Shown one piece after another: positions 1 through 5,984 of a stretch of 5,984 nucleotides of DNA. Numbering within the stretch: position 1 is the stretch's first letter; every line of letters begins with the position of its first letter. A program made the translations under genes and the position numbers. The DNA comes from an uncultured Oscillospiraceae bacterium (GTDB taxonomy: Bacteria > Bacillota > Clostridia > Oscillospirales > Ruminococcaceae): NCBI GenBank assembly GCA_910587465.1, contig CAJUMS010000130.1, forward strand, positions 1 through 5,984, given 5' to 3'. A model generated the notes under the pieces. The model was not told where the DNA came from. It saw only the letters and a program-made list of their open reading frames with translations, and did no database searches.

Positions 1-951
1 CGGCTGATATTCGGCACGGACGAGGAGAACGGCTCAAAGGATCTGGAGCTGTACAAGCAGAACGCCGCTTTCCCGCCCAAGGTGTTCACGCCCGACGGCA
101 GTTTTCCCGTTATCAATATTGAAAAGGGAATGCTGCGCGTTCGTTTTTCCGGAACAACGGGCGGAAATTCTCTTGAATTCCGCGGCGGCAGCGCCCCGAA
201 TGCAGTTGCCGATAAGGCGAAGGCTATTCTGCGCGGTGTTACGGGCAGCAGGGCGCAGGCGGCTATAATTCCCCCCGCGGAGGACGACGAGAACGCGGCG
301 AAGTTTACGGTCAGCGAACGGGGCAGCGGCGTACTTATCTCGTGCGGCGGCAGGGCGGCTCACGCTTCTACTCCCGAAACGGGCGTCAACGCGGTCACGG
401 GGCTGCTTGATCTTGTAAGCCGTATCACGGGTGAAGAGGTGCTCCGCGGATTATCAAGGCTGTTCCCGTTCGGTGAGACGGACGGCTCGGCGTTTGGCTT
501 GAAGTGCGCGGACGCGAGCGGCGCTCTGACCTGCGTTCTGAGCATGCTGGCGATAACTCCCGTCGGCGATGTGGAGGGTACGGTCGACGTGCGTTTCCCG
601 ACCTGTGTTTCTTTGCAGTCCGTTAAGGAAAAGTTGATCCCGGCGATAAGAAAAGAGACCACATTGGAATGCGAGGTGCTGCTCGATGAGGAGCCGCACG
701 TCGTTCCCGAGGACAGCGAATTCGTAAAGCAGCTGTTGGCGGTATACGAGAGAGTTGAAGGCGAGCGCGGACAGTGTATCGCGATAGGCGGCGGCACTTA
801 CGTACATAATATCGAGGGCGGCGTGGCGTTTGGCGCGGAGCGCGGCAATACGGATTATCATATGCACGGCGCGAACGAGTTCATCACGGTTGACGAGCTG
901 CTCAAGGACGCGATATTGTTTGCGCACGCAATTATTGAGGTGTGCGGCTGA
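1..951 (+). CDS. M20 family metallodipeptidase, PepV/Sapep-like (5' partial)
   Basis: C-terminal 316 residues of a cytoplasmic zinc- or manganese-dependent dipeptidase that cleaves small dipeptides; the frame is open from base 1 and ends at TGA 949-951. The first residues read GTDEENG: E8 and E9 of the window match the catalytic Glu and the metal-bridging Glu of PepV. D32 in TPDGSFP is a further metal ligand, H121 in AAHASTPETG and R198 in DVRFP match the lid-domain residues that hold the substrate, GGGTY lies at 263-267, and H289 in HMHGANE matches the last metal ligand. These assignments come from family knowledge; offsets to PepV numbering are consistent (about 145-152), so roughly 145 N-terminal residues are missing and the whole protein would be near the usual 460-470. 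The metal and lid residues are all kept, so the enzyme is probably active. Which dipeptides it prefers cannot be read from the sequence. No hairpin terminator is visible after the stop. Confidence 0.93.
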   Translation, partial: RLIFGTDEENGSKDLELYKQNAAFPPKVFTPDGSFPVINIEKGMLRVRFSGTTGGNSLEFRGGSAPNAVADKAKAILRGVTGSRAQAAIIPPAEDDENAAKFTVSERGSGVLISCGGRAAHASTPETGVNAVTGLLDLVSRITGEEVLRGLSRLFPFGETDGSAFGLKCADASGALTCVLSMLAITPVGDVEGTVDVRFPTCVSLQSVKEKLIPAIRKETTLECEVLLDEEPHVVPEDSEFVKQLLAVYERVEGERGQCIAIGGGTYVHNIEGGVAFGAERGNTDYHMHGANEFITVDELLKDAILFAHAIIEVCG

Positions 952-971
952 TTTCACAAATATGTAAGATT

Positions 972-1003
972 TTCGTCAGACTTTGCTATTGATTTTTTCG
1001 ACA
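972..1003 (-). promoter_or_regulatory. Two candidate Spo0A boxes (TGNCGAA) in the promoter of the lipoprotein gene
   Basis: TTCGTCA at 972-978 and TTCGACA at 997-1003 are both, on the minus strand, exact matches to the 7-base Spo0A box TGNCGAA. They have the same orientation and lie 25 bases apart. The downstream copy falls inside the spacer between the -35 and -10 boxes, where a bound regulator would be expected to repress; the upstream copy lies 10 bases before the -35. The motif matches are direct observation; binding by Spo0A is inference and depends on the organism having that regulator. Confidence 0.35.
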
Positions 1004-1017
1004 AATGATGTTATAAT
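989..1017 (+). promoter_or_regulatory. Sigma-A-type promoter of the lipoprotein carboxypeptidase gene
   Basis: TTGATT (989-994, four of six consensus bases) is followed by a 17-base spacer and a perfect TATAAT at 1012-1017. Transcription would begin near 1023-1027, giving a leader of about 30 bases before the ATG at 1056. This makes the carboxypeptidase gene its own transcription unit, although read-through from the dipeptidase gene is possible. Confidence 0.75.
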
Positions 1018-1042
1018 GTATGTATAAAACAGGGGAATAAAA

Positions 1043-1048
1043 AGGGGG
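1043..1048 (+). promoter_or_regulatory. Ribosome binding site of the lipoprotein carboxypeptidase gene
   Basis: AGGGGG ends 7 bases before the ATG at 1056. This favours that ATG over the second in-frame ATG two codons later, which would lie 13 bases away. Confidence 0.7.
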
Positions 1049-1055
1049 AAACGCA

Positions 1056-2099
1056 ATGAAAATGTATTTAAATATCGGCGCGGCGGTTTTGTTGTCGGCT
1101 ATGGCATTGACCGCTTGCGGTTGTGACGCGCGTCCGACAAACTCACGTCCTACGAGCGATACTTCGTCGTCAATAGTTATCAACACGATAAGCGAGCCGA
1201 ACAGCAGTAGCAGTACCTCTGACGTTCAAGCAAACGCTCCCGTTCGCAGTGATAAGATAGTCTCCGAGAATATGACTATCGCGGCGGCGGAAACGCTTAC
1301 GGTAAAGAGCGGCGAGACGCTGTACATACAGGACGGCGCAGAGTTTACGGTCGACGGTACGGTCAACTGCGAGAGGGGCGGCTCGATAAAGATACAGAGC
1401 GGCGGCAATCTCCTGCTGAACGGCAAGATGACCTTGGATGGAAGCCTTGAGCTCGGCGGTTTTCTCGGTATCCGCGAGAAAGGTGAGATAAACGGCGCGG
1501 GTCTGCTGACGGTGCTGAAATCCTTTGAAGATATCAACTGCGAGGGTACTTGTCTCACGAAGATAAAAGCGCCCGATCCCGTTGAAAAGGACGGCGTGAC
1601 ATATGTCGGGGGAGTGCTGATCGTGAATAAAAAGTATTCCGTTCCCGAGGATTACGGCGCGGAGCTTGGACTGGTAATCGACGACGCGTATAATACACTG
1701 CTTCAGATGCGTGAGGACACGGGGTATTCTCTGCCGCTGGTCTCGGGCTACCGCAGTTATGAGCTTCAGACGGAGCTTTTCGACTACTACTGCGAGATAG
1801 ACGATTACGACAGAGTGGTTATGTACTCTGCACGACCCGGTCACAGCGAGCACCAGACGGGTCTGGCAATGGATATCGGAGAGCTCAGCGAGAATTACGT
1901 CAACACCGAGGAGGGCGGCTGGCTGACCGATAACTGCTACAAGTACGGCTTCATTATCCGTTTCCCCAAGGGCAGCGAGCATAAAACGGGCTACGACTAC
2001 GAGCCATGGCATATTCGCTGGCTCGGCAAGAGCACGGCAAAGCTCGTCTACGACAGCGGGCTTACTCTGGAGGAATTTCTGGGCGTAGAGCCAGCATGA
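1056..2099 (+). CDS. Lipoprotein with beta-helix-like repeats and a VanY/LdcB-type (M15B) D-Ala carboxypeptidase domain
   Basis: A 347-residue exported zinc peptidase predicted to trim peptidoglycan stem peptides by removing a terminal D-alanine. Residues 1-21 form a lipoprotein signal (charged start, hydrophobic core, lipobox LTAC), so Cys21 should be lipidated and the protein anchored on the outer face of the membrane. A Ser/Thr/Pro-rich tether follows (about 25-62). Residues 79-153 hold short repeats of alternating hydrophobic residues and G/D/N turns, as in a beta-helix. The M15B domain fills about 180-347: SGYRS (230-234), SEHQTGLAMD (264-273, zinc ligands His266 and Asp273) and EPWH (316-319, catalytic Glu316 and zinc ligand His319). 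All expected catalytic residues are present. The motifs do not separate D,D-carboxypeptidases (VanY) from L,D-carboxypeptidases (LdcB/DacB). No vancomycin-resistance genes adjoin it, so housekeeping wall remodelling is the better reading. It has its own promoter and terminator. Confidence 0.93.
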   Translation: MKMYLNIGAAVLLSAMALTACGCDARPTNSRPTSDTSSSIVINTISEPNSSSSTSDVQANAPVRSDKIVSENMTIAAAETLTVKSGETLYIQDGAEFTVDGTVNCERGGSIKIQSGGNLLLNGKMTLDGSLELGGFLGIREKGEINGAGLLTVLKSFEDINCEGTCLTKIKAPDPVEKDGVTYVGGVLIVNKKYSVPEDYGAELGLVIDDAYNTLLQMREDTGYSLPLVSGYRSYELQTELFDYYCEIDDYDRVVMYSARPGHSEHQTGLAMDIGELSENYVNTEEGGWLTDNCYKYGFIIRFPKGSEHKTGYDYEPWHIRWLGKSTAKLVYDSGLTLEEFLGVEPA

Positions 2100-2105
2100 T
2101 AACAT

Positions 2106-2135
2106 ACCGCCGCACGGTTTGGTGCGGCGGTTTTT
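2106..2135 (+). terminator. Intrinsic terminator after the lipoprotein carboxypeptidase gene
   Basis: A perfect 10-base-pair GC-rich stem (2106-2115 with 2122-2131), a six-base loop and a run of five T residues (2131-2135) begin 7 bases after the stop codon. It cleanly separates the carboxypeptidase gene from the operon downstream. Confidence 0.95.
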
Positions 2136-2176
2136 AATGCTGTAAATCAGAAATTAGCGCAGCAAGCCATTTCCGT

Positions 2177-2217
2177 CAATATTTACTCTGAAAACGAAAA
2201 CATTTCACAAAATATTG
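2177..2217. repeat. 8-bp inverted repeat upstream of the operon promoter
   Basis: CAATATTT (2177-2184) and AAATATTG (2210-2217) are perfect inverted copies separated by 25 bases, and the right arm overlaps an 8-base palindrome TTGTACAA (2215-2222) that ends 15 bases before the -35 box. It could be an operator or simply part of an AT-rich upstream element; in AT-rich DNA short repeats of this kind also arise by chance. Confidence 0.3.
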
Positions 2218-2237
2218 TACAAAGTTAATAAAATCTA

Positions 2238-2266
2238 TTGACACGCGCGATTTTTTTAGGTATAAT
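2238..2266 (+). promoter_or_regulatory. Consensus sigma-A promoter of the FtsK-like/HPt/response-regulator operon
   Basis: Perfect TTGACA (2238-2243), 17-base spacer, perfect TATAAT (2261-2266). An AT-rich tract just upstream (about 2191-2237) may act as an UP element. Transcription should begin near 2273, giving a leader of about 64 bases. The match suggests strong basal expression unless a regulator holds it down. Confidence 0.92.
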
Positions 2267-2321
2267 TATTACATAGGCATGGTTTTGATTGTGCTACACG
2301 CGCTTCGGAAGACGAAGGCCC

Positions 2322-2330
2322 AGAAGGAGT
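2322..2330 (+). promoter_or_regulatory. Ribosome binding site that fixes the start of the FtsK-like gene
   Basis: AGAAGGAGT contains AAGGAG at 2324-2329 and leaves 7 bases to the ATG at 2337. It places the start there rather than at an in-frame TTG at 2289, which has no such site and would add 16 Arg-rich residues encoded by the leader itself. Confidence 0.9.
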
Positions 2331-2336
2331 AAAATT

Positions 2337-5300
2337 ATGGCAGATTTAGTTAACGAAATGCTTGGCAAGTTTTTGGAGCTTGCTCAAGAGGAAAAGCAGA
2401 TCTCCTCGGAGATGGACGCCGCTTTCAAGGAATACAACGATTATTGCAGTTCTTCAGACGAGGATCTGAACGAAAAAATAGGCGAGATACACGAGAAAAT
2501 GCATAAGCTCGATTATCTTATTGAGTACGCTAAGGAGCATGCTCAGCCCGACGGTCTGGAGGAAGCGCCGGCTCCTTTCGAGACTTCTGCAGGTCAGCTC
2601 GAGAGTATCCGTCAGACTATAAAGCTTGATTCTCATAATGATCCCAATGCCGAAACGCTGTACACAAAGGTTACTGGTCAGGTAAAGTATTATGAGCAGA
2701 AGATCGAGCAGACCAAGCAGCTTATCGATGGCAGCAAGGTGCAGGCCAAGCGCCAGTACGACAGCGACGTTGCCGCGCTTAACGACCGCAAGGAGCAGCA
2801 TGACGAAAAGGTAAAGGCTTACATACAGTCGGAAGATTTCAAGGAGTACCTTAAGCTGTTGGTGTTCGACAAATCTGCATTCAACAGTCCGGGAACGGTC
2901 GAGCTGCCGTCCAAGGGGTTCATCAGTATCGGTCAGCGCCGCGTTAAGCTGTCTGTGCCCATGGAGGTGGAAATGGAGCTTTCCGCGACATCCAACGGCG
3001 AGTACAACGCGGCGGCGCGTACTATCGGCGCGCCATATCAGGTGCCAACGAATAAGGGCGGCGTGCTGTTCCTCGACTATGACGAGCGCAATCAGACTTA
3101 TCTTATGGGCGGCGTTCAGCGGCTGCTGCTCAATCTTATAAAGTATAGCGGGCAGGATATCACAGATATGATGTTCTGCGACCCGTCTACGTTTACCGCG
3201 GACGGTCTCGGTCATATTGCGGCGCTCGGCAAGGGTATAAATCCGTTTATCACCGTTCCGCAGTCGATATCCGACGCGGAGACTAAGCTCGGCGAGTTCG
3301 CCGCGGCGGCACAGTCCTCTCCGACACCGGACAAGGTGTCCCGCGTGCTCGTGCTGAACGGCTTTCCCGAGAACTATATGGACGATATGCTGGACAAGGT
3401 TGTTTCAGTGTGCAGAAGCGCACAGCAGAGCGGCGTTCTTGTCGTGCTCACTCATGGCGCTTCGGCGGACGAAACTCCCGCCGAAAAGGAGGTTCGTGCA
3501 CTTGCGACCTCTATCCGCAGCAGAAATGGCGGTTTTTGGATCGAAGACGTCCGCGAAAGCCTGTTTTGGTACTCCGCACCCTCCGATCTTCCAGAGGATA
3601 TTCGCCGCGTTTACGTTGACCAGCGCCGTCAGCAGGCAGCTCACGCGGAGCATGCTCCCGAGCTTGATGCGGCACAGCCTGTGCCTGTTGCTTCGGGTAT
3701 CCACGCCGAGCCTGTAAGATCCGCGGTTCAGCACGTCTACGAAGCTCGTCCCGAAGATGACATACCCGACGAGGGTCGCCTTATGGAGAACAGCGAGCCT
3801 GTTCCCGCGCATATTCTGTTCAATCTTTCCGGATCCACTTCCGAGGAGAAGGAGGTCAGCGTGTCGGTAGTATCGGAGCTGTCTTCCGAGATATCCGAAT
3901 CCGAAAAATCCGAGGTTCACGAGCCTGTTCGGTCGGCACAGCCCTCCCCCGAGCCCGCGCCTAAGCCCGTTTCTCAGCCTGTTCAACAGCCTGTTGACGG
4001 CAGACCGCGCAAGGGCAGCCGCAAGATCCCCGAGATCAAGATCGGCATAAGCGTTGACAGCAACCCCGTGAATATAGACATAGGAGGCGGCATAACCTTT
4101 ATATGCGGAAAGCGCGGCTGCGACAGACAGATGCTTACCGACAGGATAATCACGCAGATAATCGAGCGCGCTCACCCTGACGACGCGGAGCTGTGGCTGT
4201 ATGATTGCGGTGACGGTGAGCTGATGAAGTATTCCGAAAAGCCCGCTGCTCATATCAGATACGCGGTTTCCGACTTTGACGGCGAAACGGCGTTTGACTT
4301 TATCGACGTTATATCCTCCGAGTTTGAGAAGCGTACCGTTGCGCTCAACAAAAACGGTTGGGAGGACTATTCTGCCGTACCCGAAAACGTGTATATGCCG
4401 AGAGTGTTTATAGTTGTAAACGAGTTCTCGAGACTGCTCGAAATCCTGGGCGGTGCTCCGAGATATTTCGGCAGGAGCTTTACCTTAAAGCTTGCGGGCA
4501 TTTTCAGAAGGTGCGCCGACTGCGGGATTCACTTTGTGCTTACGTCGGAGGCATTCCTCGAGGACGGAAAGCGCCCCGTGTGCTTTGAGAACGTTGCCGT
4601 TCACTGTGCGGCGGCTGTCGCGGGCTGTGACAGCGGCGTCCGTGAGATGTTTGGTCATATCAAGCTGTATGAAAATGAGATTGAGTCCCTCAAAAAGGTT
4701 CCGGACGGATGCGCGTTTACCGCGTCCGAGGGCAATGAAGAGGGCTTGGTAATGGTGCGTATGCTCGTTGCTCAGGCAGTCATTGACAACAGATTTATCG
4801 CCGTTACCGAGTACAGGACGGGCTATGACGAATATGTCAACAAGCATCCGATACTCGCCAACAGAAAGCTTCGCGCGGTTCACCGTGGCCACTCGGCGGC
4901 GCAGAGCGAGATGATAGCGGCGAAGAGCGCGGACGAGACCCTGCTGTTCCTCGGTGAGCCGTGCCGTTTCAGAGCGGAATACCCGATACGTCTGTACGAG
5001 GAATTCGGCGAGAACCTGTTGGCGGTCGCTCCCGAGCGCGAAAAAGCGAGCGCGGCACATATGGTGAAGGCTGCACTGAACTCGCTGTCGGCGCAGAACA
5101 AGTCCGTGGAGGTGCTCACATGGCGCGGCGACCCTGTATACGCTGAGCTGATAAGCGAGGGCGCTCTTGATGGAGTGAACGTGCTTATGGGCGACGAAGC
5201 TGTATCGCGCGTTAAGGCGATAGCGGCGGATATCGCGGCGGGCAATCGTGCATCGGCGTTCGAGATAGTTCTGGGCGGAGATCATCTTCTTGCGGCAATG

Positions 5301-5561
5301 CACGCGGAGGACTGTCTCGGCGATATGAAGCGAGCGCTGGTAAAGGGCTCGCGTCTCGGAGCGCATTTTATGTTCGTGTCGGGCAGCGCGGCTCAGCTCG
5401 CGACGGGATTTATCTCGCTGTTCAGACATAAAGTAGTGTTCCCGTGTCCGTTGGCCGAAGCGGAGAAGATACTCCGCGACCCGAACTGCGATCTTCCAGA
5501 GAACGCGTTCAGGCTGTCCGATGATTATGACGAGCTTACACTGCTTACGTATTCGGTTTGA
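2337..5561 (+). CDS. FtsK/SpoIIIE-like multidomain protein with degenerate ATPase motifs (probable pseudo-ATPase)
   Basis: A 1074-residue protein with no signal peptide or membrane segment, so probably cytoplasmic. Residues 1-70 and 105-178 are charged, helical and likely coiled coil. Residues 195-425 resemble the first domain of long three-domain FtsK-like proteins (CDPSTF at 281-286, RVLVLNGFPENY at 336-347). A Pro/Glu/Ser-rich linker spans about 432-565 and repeats EPVRSA (458-463, 529-534). Residues 566-815 are the central FtsK domain: the P-loop position reads GKRGCDRQ (591-598), where GxxGxGKS is expected; Walker B reads FIVVNEF (691-697) with Asp changed to Asn695; GIHFVLTSE (730-738) has Glu where FtsK proteins usually have Gln. 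Residues 865-1074 match the third domain (FLGEP, ENLLAVAPE) and also lack a P-loop. The fold assignment rests on motif order and remembered family sequence; loss of the ATPase residues is seen directly; loss of activity is inference. DNA pumping is unlikely, and a scaffold or partner-binding role is more plausible. First gene of a probable operon with an HPt protein and a response regulator. Confidence 0.8.
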   Translation: MADLVNEMLGKFLELAQEEKQISSEMDAAFKEYNDYCSSSDEDLNEKIGEIHEKMHKLDYLIEYAKEHAQPDGLEEAPAPFETSAGQLESIRQTIKLDSHNDPNAETLYTKVTGQVKYYEQKIEQTKQLIDGSKVQAKRQYDSDVAALNDRKEQHDEKVKAYIQSEDFKEYLKLLVFDKSAFNSPGTVELPSKGFISIGQRRVKLSVPMEVEMELSATSNGEYNAAARTIGAPYQVPTNKGGVLFLDYDERNQTYLMGGVQRLLLNLIKYSGQDITDMMFCDPSTFTADGLGHIAALGKGINPFITVPQSISDAETKLGEFAAAAQSSPTPDKVSRVLVLNGFPENYMDDMLDKVVSVCRSAQQSGVLVVLTHGASADETPAEKEVRALATSIRSRNGGFWIEDVRESLFWYSAPSDLPEDIRRVYVDQRRQQAAHAEHAPELDAAQPVPVASGIHAEPVRSAVQHVYEARPEDDIPDEGRLMENSEPVPAHILFNLSGSTSEEKEVSVSVVSELSSEISESEKSEVHEPVRSAQPSPEPAPKPVSQPVQQPVDGRPRKGSRKIPEIKIGISVDSNPVNIDIGGGITFICGKRGCDRQMLTDRIITQIIERAHPDDAELWLYDCGDGELMKYSEKPAAHIRYAVSDFDGETAFDFIDVISSEFEKRTVALNKNGWEDYSAVPENVYMPRVFIVVNEFSRLLEILGGAPRYFGRSFTLKLAGIFRRCADCGIHFVLTSEAFLEDGKRPVCFENVAVHCAAAVAGCDSGVREMFGHIKLYENEIESLKKVPDGCAFTASEGNEEGLVMVRMLVAQAVIDNRFIAVTEYRTGYDEYVNKHPILANRKLRAVHRGHSAAQSEMIAAKSADETLLFLGEPCRFRAEYPIRLYEEFGENLLAVAPEREKASAAHMVKAALNSLSAQNKSVEVLTWRGDPVYAELISEGALDGVNVLMGDEAVSRVKAIAADIAAGNRASAFEIVLGGDHLLAAMHAEDCLGDMKRALVKGSRLGAHFMFVSGSAAQLATGFISLFRHKVVFPCPLAEAEKILRDPNCDLPENAFRLSDDYDELTLLTYSV

Positions 5562-5569
5562 TTTATTTT

Positions 5570-5574
5570 GGAGG
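5570..5574 (+). promoter_or_regulatory. Ribosome binding site of the HPt gene
   Basis: GGAGG lies 8 bases before the ATG at 5583. It settles the start there; a TTG at 5568 in the same frame overlaps this site and is not a credible start. Confidence 0.88.
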
Positions 5575-5582
5575 TCGGTAAT

Positions 5583-5933
5583 ATGGGTTTGATAGAAGAA
5601 TTGAAATTGCTCGGAGCGGACACAGAGGACGCTCTTGCAAGATTTATGAACAACTCGTCGCTGTACGAGCGTATGCTTATGAAGCTGCCGAAGGTGGTGG
5701 AGGACGCTCCCGTTATGCCATATGTTGAGTCGGGCGACCTCGAAGCTGCGTTGTCGAACGCGCATACCTTAAAGGGCGTAGTCGGCAACCTTTCACTTAC
5801 GCCGCTGTATAACAACTATACTGAAATGGTGGATCTTTTCCGCGACAATAAGCCAGAAAAGGCTAAGGAACTGTTGGAAAAGACCGTTGAAATCCAGCGG
5901 GAATTTATGGACTGCATTAAAAAGCATATGTGA
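5583..5933 (+). CDS. Stand-alone HPt (histidine phosphotransfer) domain protein
   Basis: A 116-residue protein that should carry a phosphoryl group between receiver domains in a phosphorelay. The core motif AHTLKG places the phosphorylated residue at His61 (codon 5763-5765), with the conserved Lys64 and Gly65 and the following GNLSLTPLY helix typical of the four-helix HPt bundle. Length and all-helical, Leu/Glu/Lys-rich composition fit a single HPt domain with no kinase, receiver or membrane part. It starts 21 bases after the FtsK-like gene stops and ends 17 bases before the receiver-domain gene, so the three are probably co-transcribed. The adjacent receiver is the obvious candidate partner. 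A role for the FtsK-like protein in the relay is possible but unproven. Confidence 0.92.
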   Translation: MGLIEELKLLGADTEDALARFMNNSSLYERMLMKLPKVVEDAPVMPYVESGDLEAALSNAHTLKGVVGNLSLTPLYNNYTEMVDLFRDNKPEKAKELLEKTVEIQREFMDCIKKHM

Positions 5934-5936
5934 GTG

Positions 5937-5941
5937 AAAGG
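5937..5941 (+). promoter_or_regulatory. Ribosome binding site of the response-regulator gene
   Basis: AAAGG, continuing into GCGG, lies 9 bases before a GTG start at 5951 and just after the HPt stop codon. It is weaker than the sites of the two preceding genes. Confidence 0.55.
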
Positions 5942-5950
5942 CGGTTACTT

Positions 5951-5984
5951 GTGAAGAATTCAATTTTGATCGTCGACGATCAGG
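5951..5984 (+). CDS. Response-regulator receiver domain protein (3' partial, N-terminus only)
   Basis: Eleven codons from a GTG start: MKNSILIVDDQ, then the window ends. The ILIVDD pattern is the first beta strand and acidic pocket (Asp9, Asp10) of a CheY-like receiver, which binds magnesium and helps phosphorylate an Asp further along. The upstream reading in this frame offers no better start, and the GTG follows a plausible ribosome binding site. The output domain lies outside the window; GGDEF, HD-GYP, DNA-binding or hybrid-kinase types are all possible. Its place directly after an HPt gene supports a phosphorelay pair. Confidence 0.8.
   Translation, partial: MKNSILIVDDQ

Noticed and set aside
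998..1003. TCGACA as the -35 box of the lipoprotein promoter
   Set aside because: It lies only 8 bases from the TATAAT at 1012; TTGATT at 989-994 has the correct 17-base spacing.
1056..2099. Vancomycin-resistance VanY
   Set aside because: The catalytic domain is of the same family, but no vanR/S/H/A/X-type neighbours are present, and the gene has its own promoter and terminator between unrelated genes.
2303..2317. Small hairpin CTTCG/CGAAG in the leader of the FtsK-like gene
   Set aside because: Five base pairs with a five-base loop is weak, does not cover the ribosome binding site, and shows no riboswitch-like or terminator-like extension.
2289..2336. In-frame N-terminal extension of the FtsK-like protein from a TTG
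   Set aside because: There is no ribosome binding site before the TTG, the extension would translate the Shine-Dalgarno itself into Arg/Lys-rich residues, and the ATG at 2337 has an ideal site 7 bases upstream.
2337..5561. Type VII secretion ATPase EssC or an active DNA translocase
   Set aside because: There are no forkhead-associated domains, no membrane segments, no gamma DNA-reading domain and no neighbouring WXG100 genes, and the P-loop and Walker B residues are altered.
5568..5582. TTG start giving a five-residue longer HPt protein
   Set aside because: The TTG overlaps the GGAGG that serves the ATG at 5583, so it cannot have a usable site of its own.
4485..5765. A long open frame on the minus strand (about 426 codons), with others at 1170-2105 and 3405-4253
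   Set aside because: They lie antisense to well-supported genes, give no recognisable domains, have Arg/Leu/Ala/His-rich shadow composition, and cross gene boundaries and, in one case, most of a Pro-rich linker. The + strand genes explain these regions fully.

Overview
The window looks like chromosomal DNA of a low-to-mid GC Firmicute of the class Clostridia, most likely an Oscillospirales/Ruminococcus-type gut or rumen anaerobe. The basis is a PepV-type M20 dipeptidase, strong AGGAGG-type ribosome binding sites, sigma-A promoters in AT-rich gaps between moderately GC-rich genes, and an HPt/receiver signalling pair. This placement is inference; no rRNA or other marker gene is present.

Layout, all genes on the + strand. 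(1) 1-951: the last 316 codons of a PepV/Sapep-like metallodipeptidase whose 5' end lies outside the window. (2) 952-1055: a short gap with a good sigma-A promoter and two sequences matching the Spo0A box. (3) 1056-2099: a lipoprotein with a beta-helix-like repeat segment and a C-terminal VanY/LdcB-type (M15B) carboxypeptidase domain, closed by a strong intrinsic terminator at 2106-2135. (4) 2136-2336: a gap carrying a promoter whose -35 and -10 both match consensus perfectly with a 17-bp spacer. (5) 2337-5561: a 1074-residue coiled-coil protein with FtsK/SpoIIIE-type domains whose central ATPase motifs are all altered. (6) 5583-5933: a stand-alone HPt phosphotransfer protein. (7) 5951 to the window end: the first 11 codons of a response-regulator receiver domain.

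Genes 5, 6 and 7 are tightly spaced (21 and 17 bases between them), each with its own ribosome binding site and no terminator between them, so they probably form one operon read from the consensus promoter. The most interesting object is this operon: a probable pseudo-ATPase relative of FtsK next to a phosphorelay pair. A signalling-linked scaffold role would fit, but nothing in the sequence proves that. The two upstream genes act on peptides and on the cell wall and appear to be separate transcription units, although no terminator is visible after gene 1.
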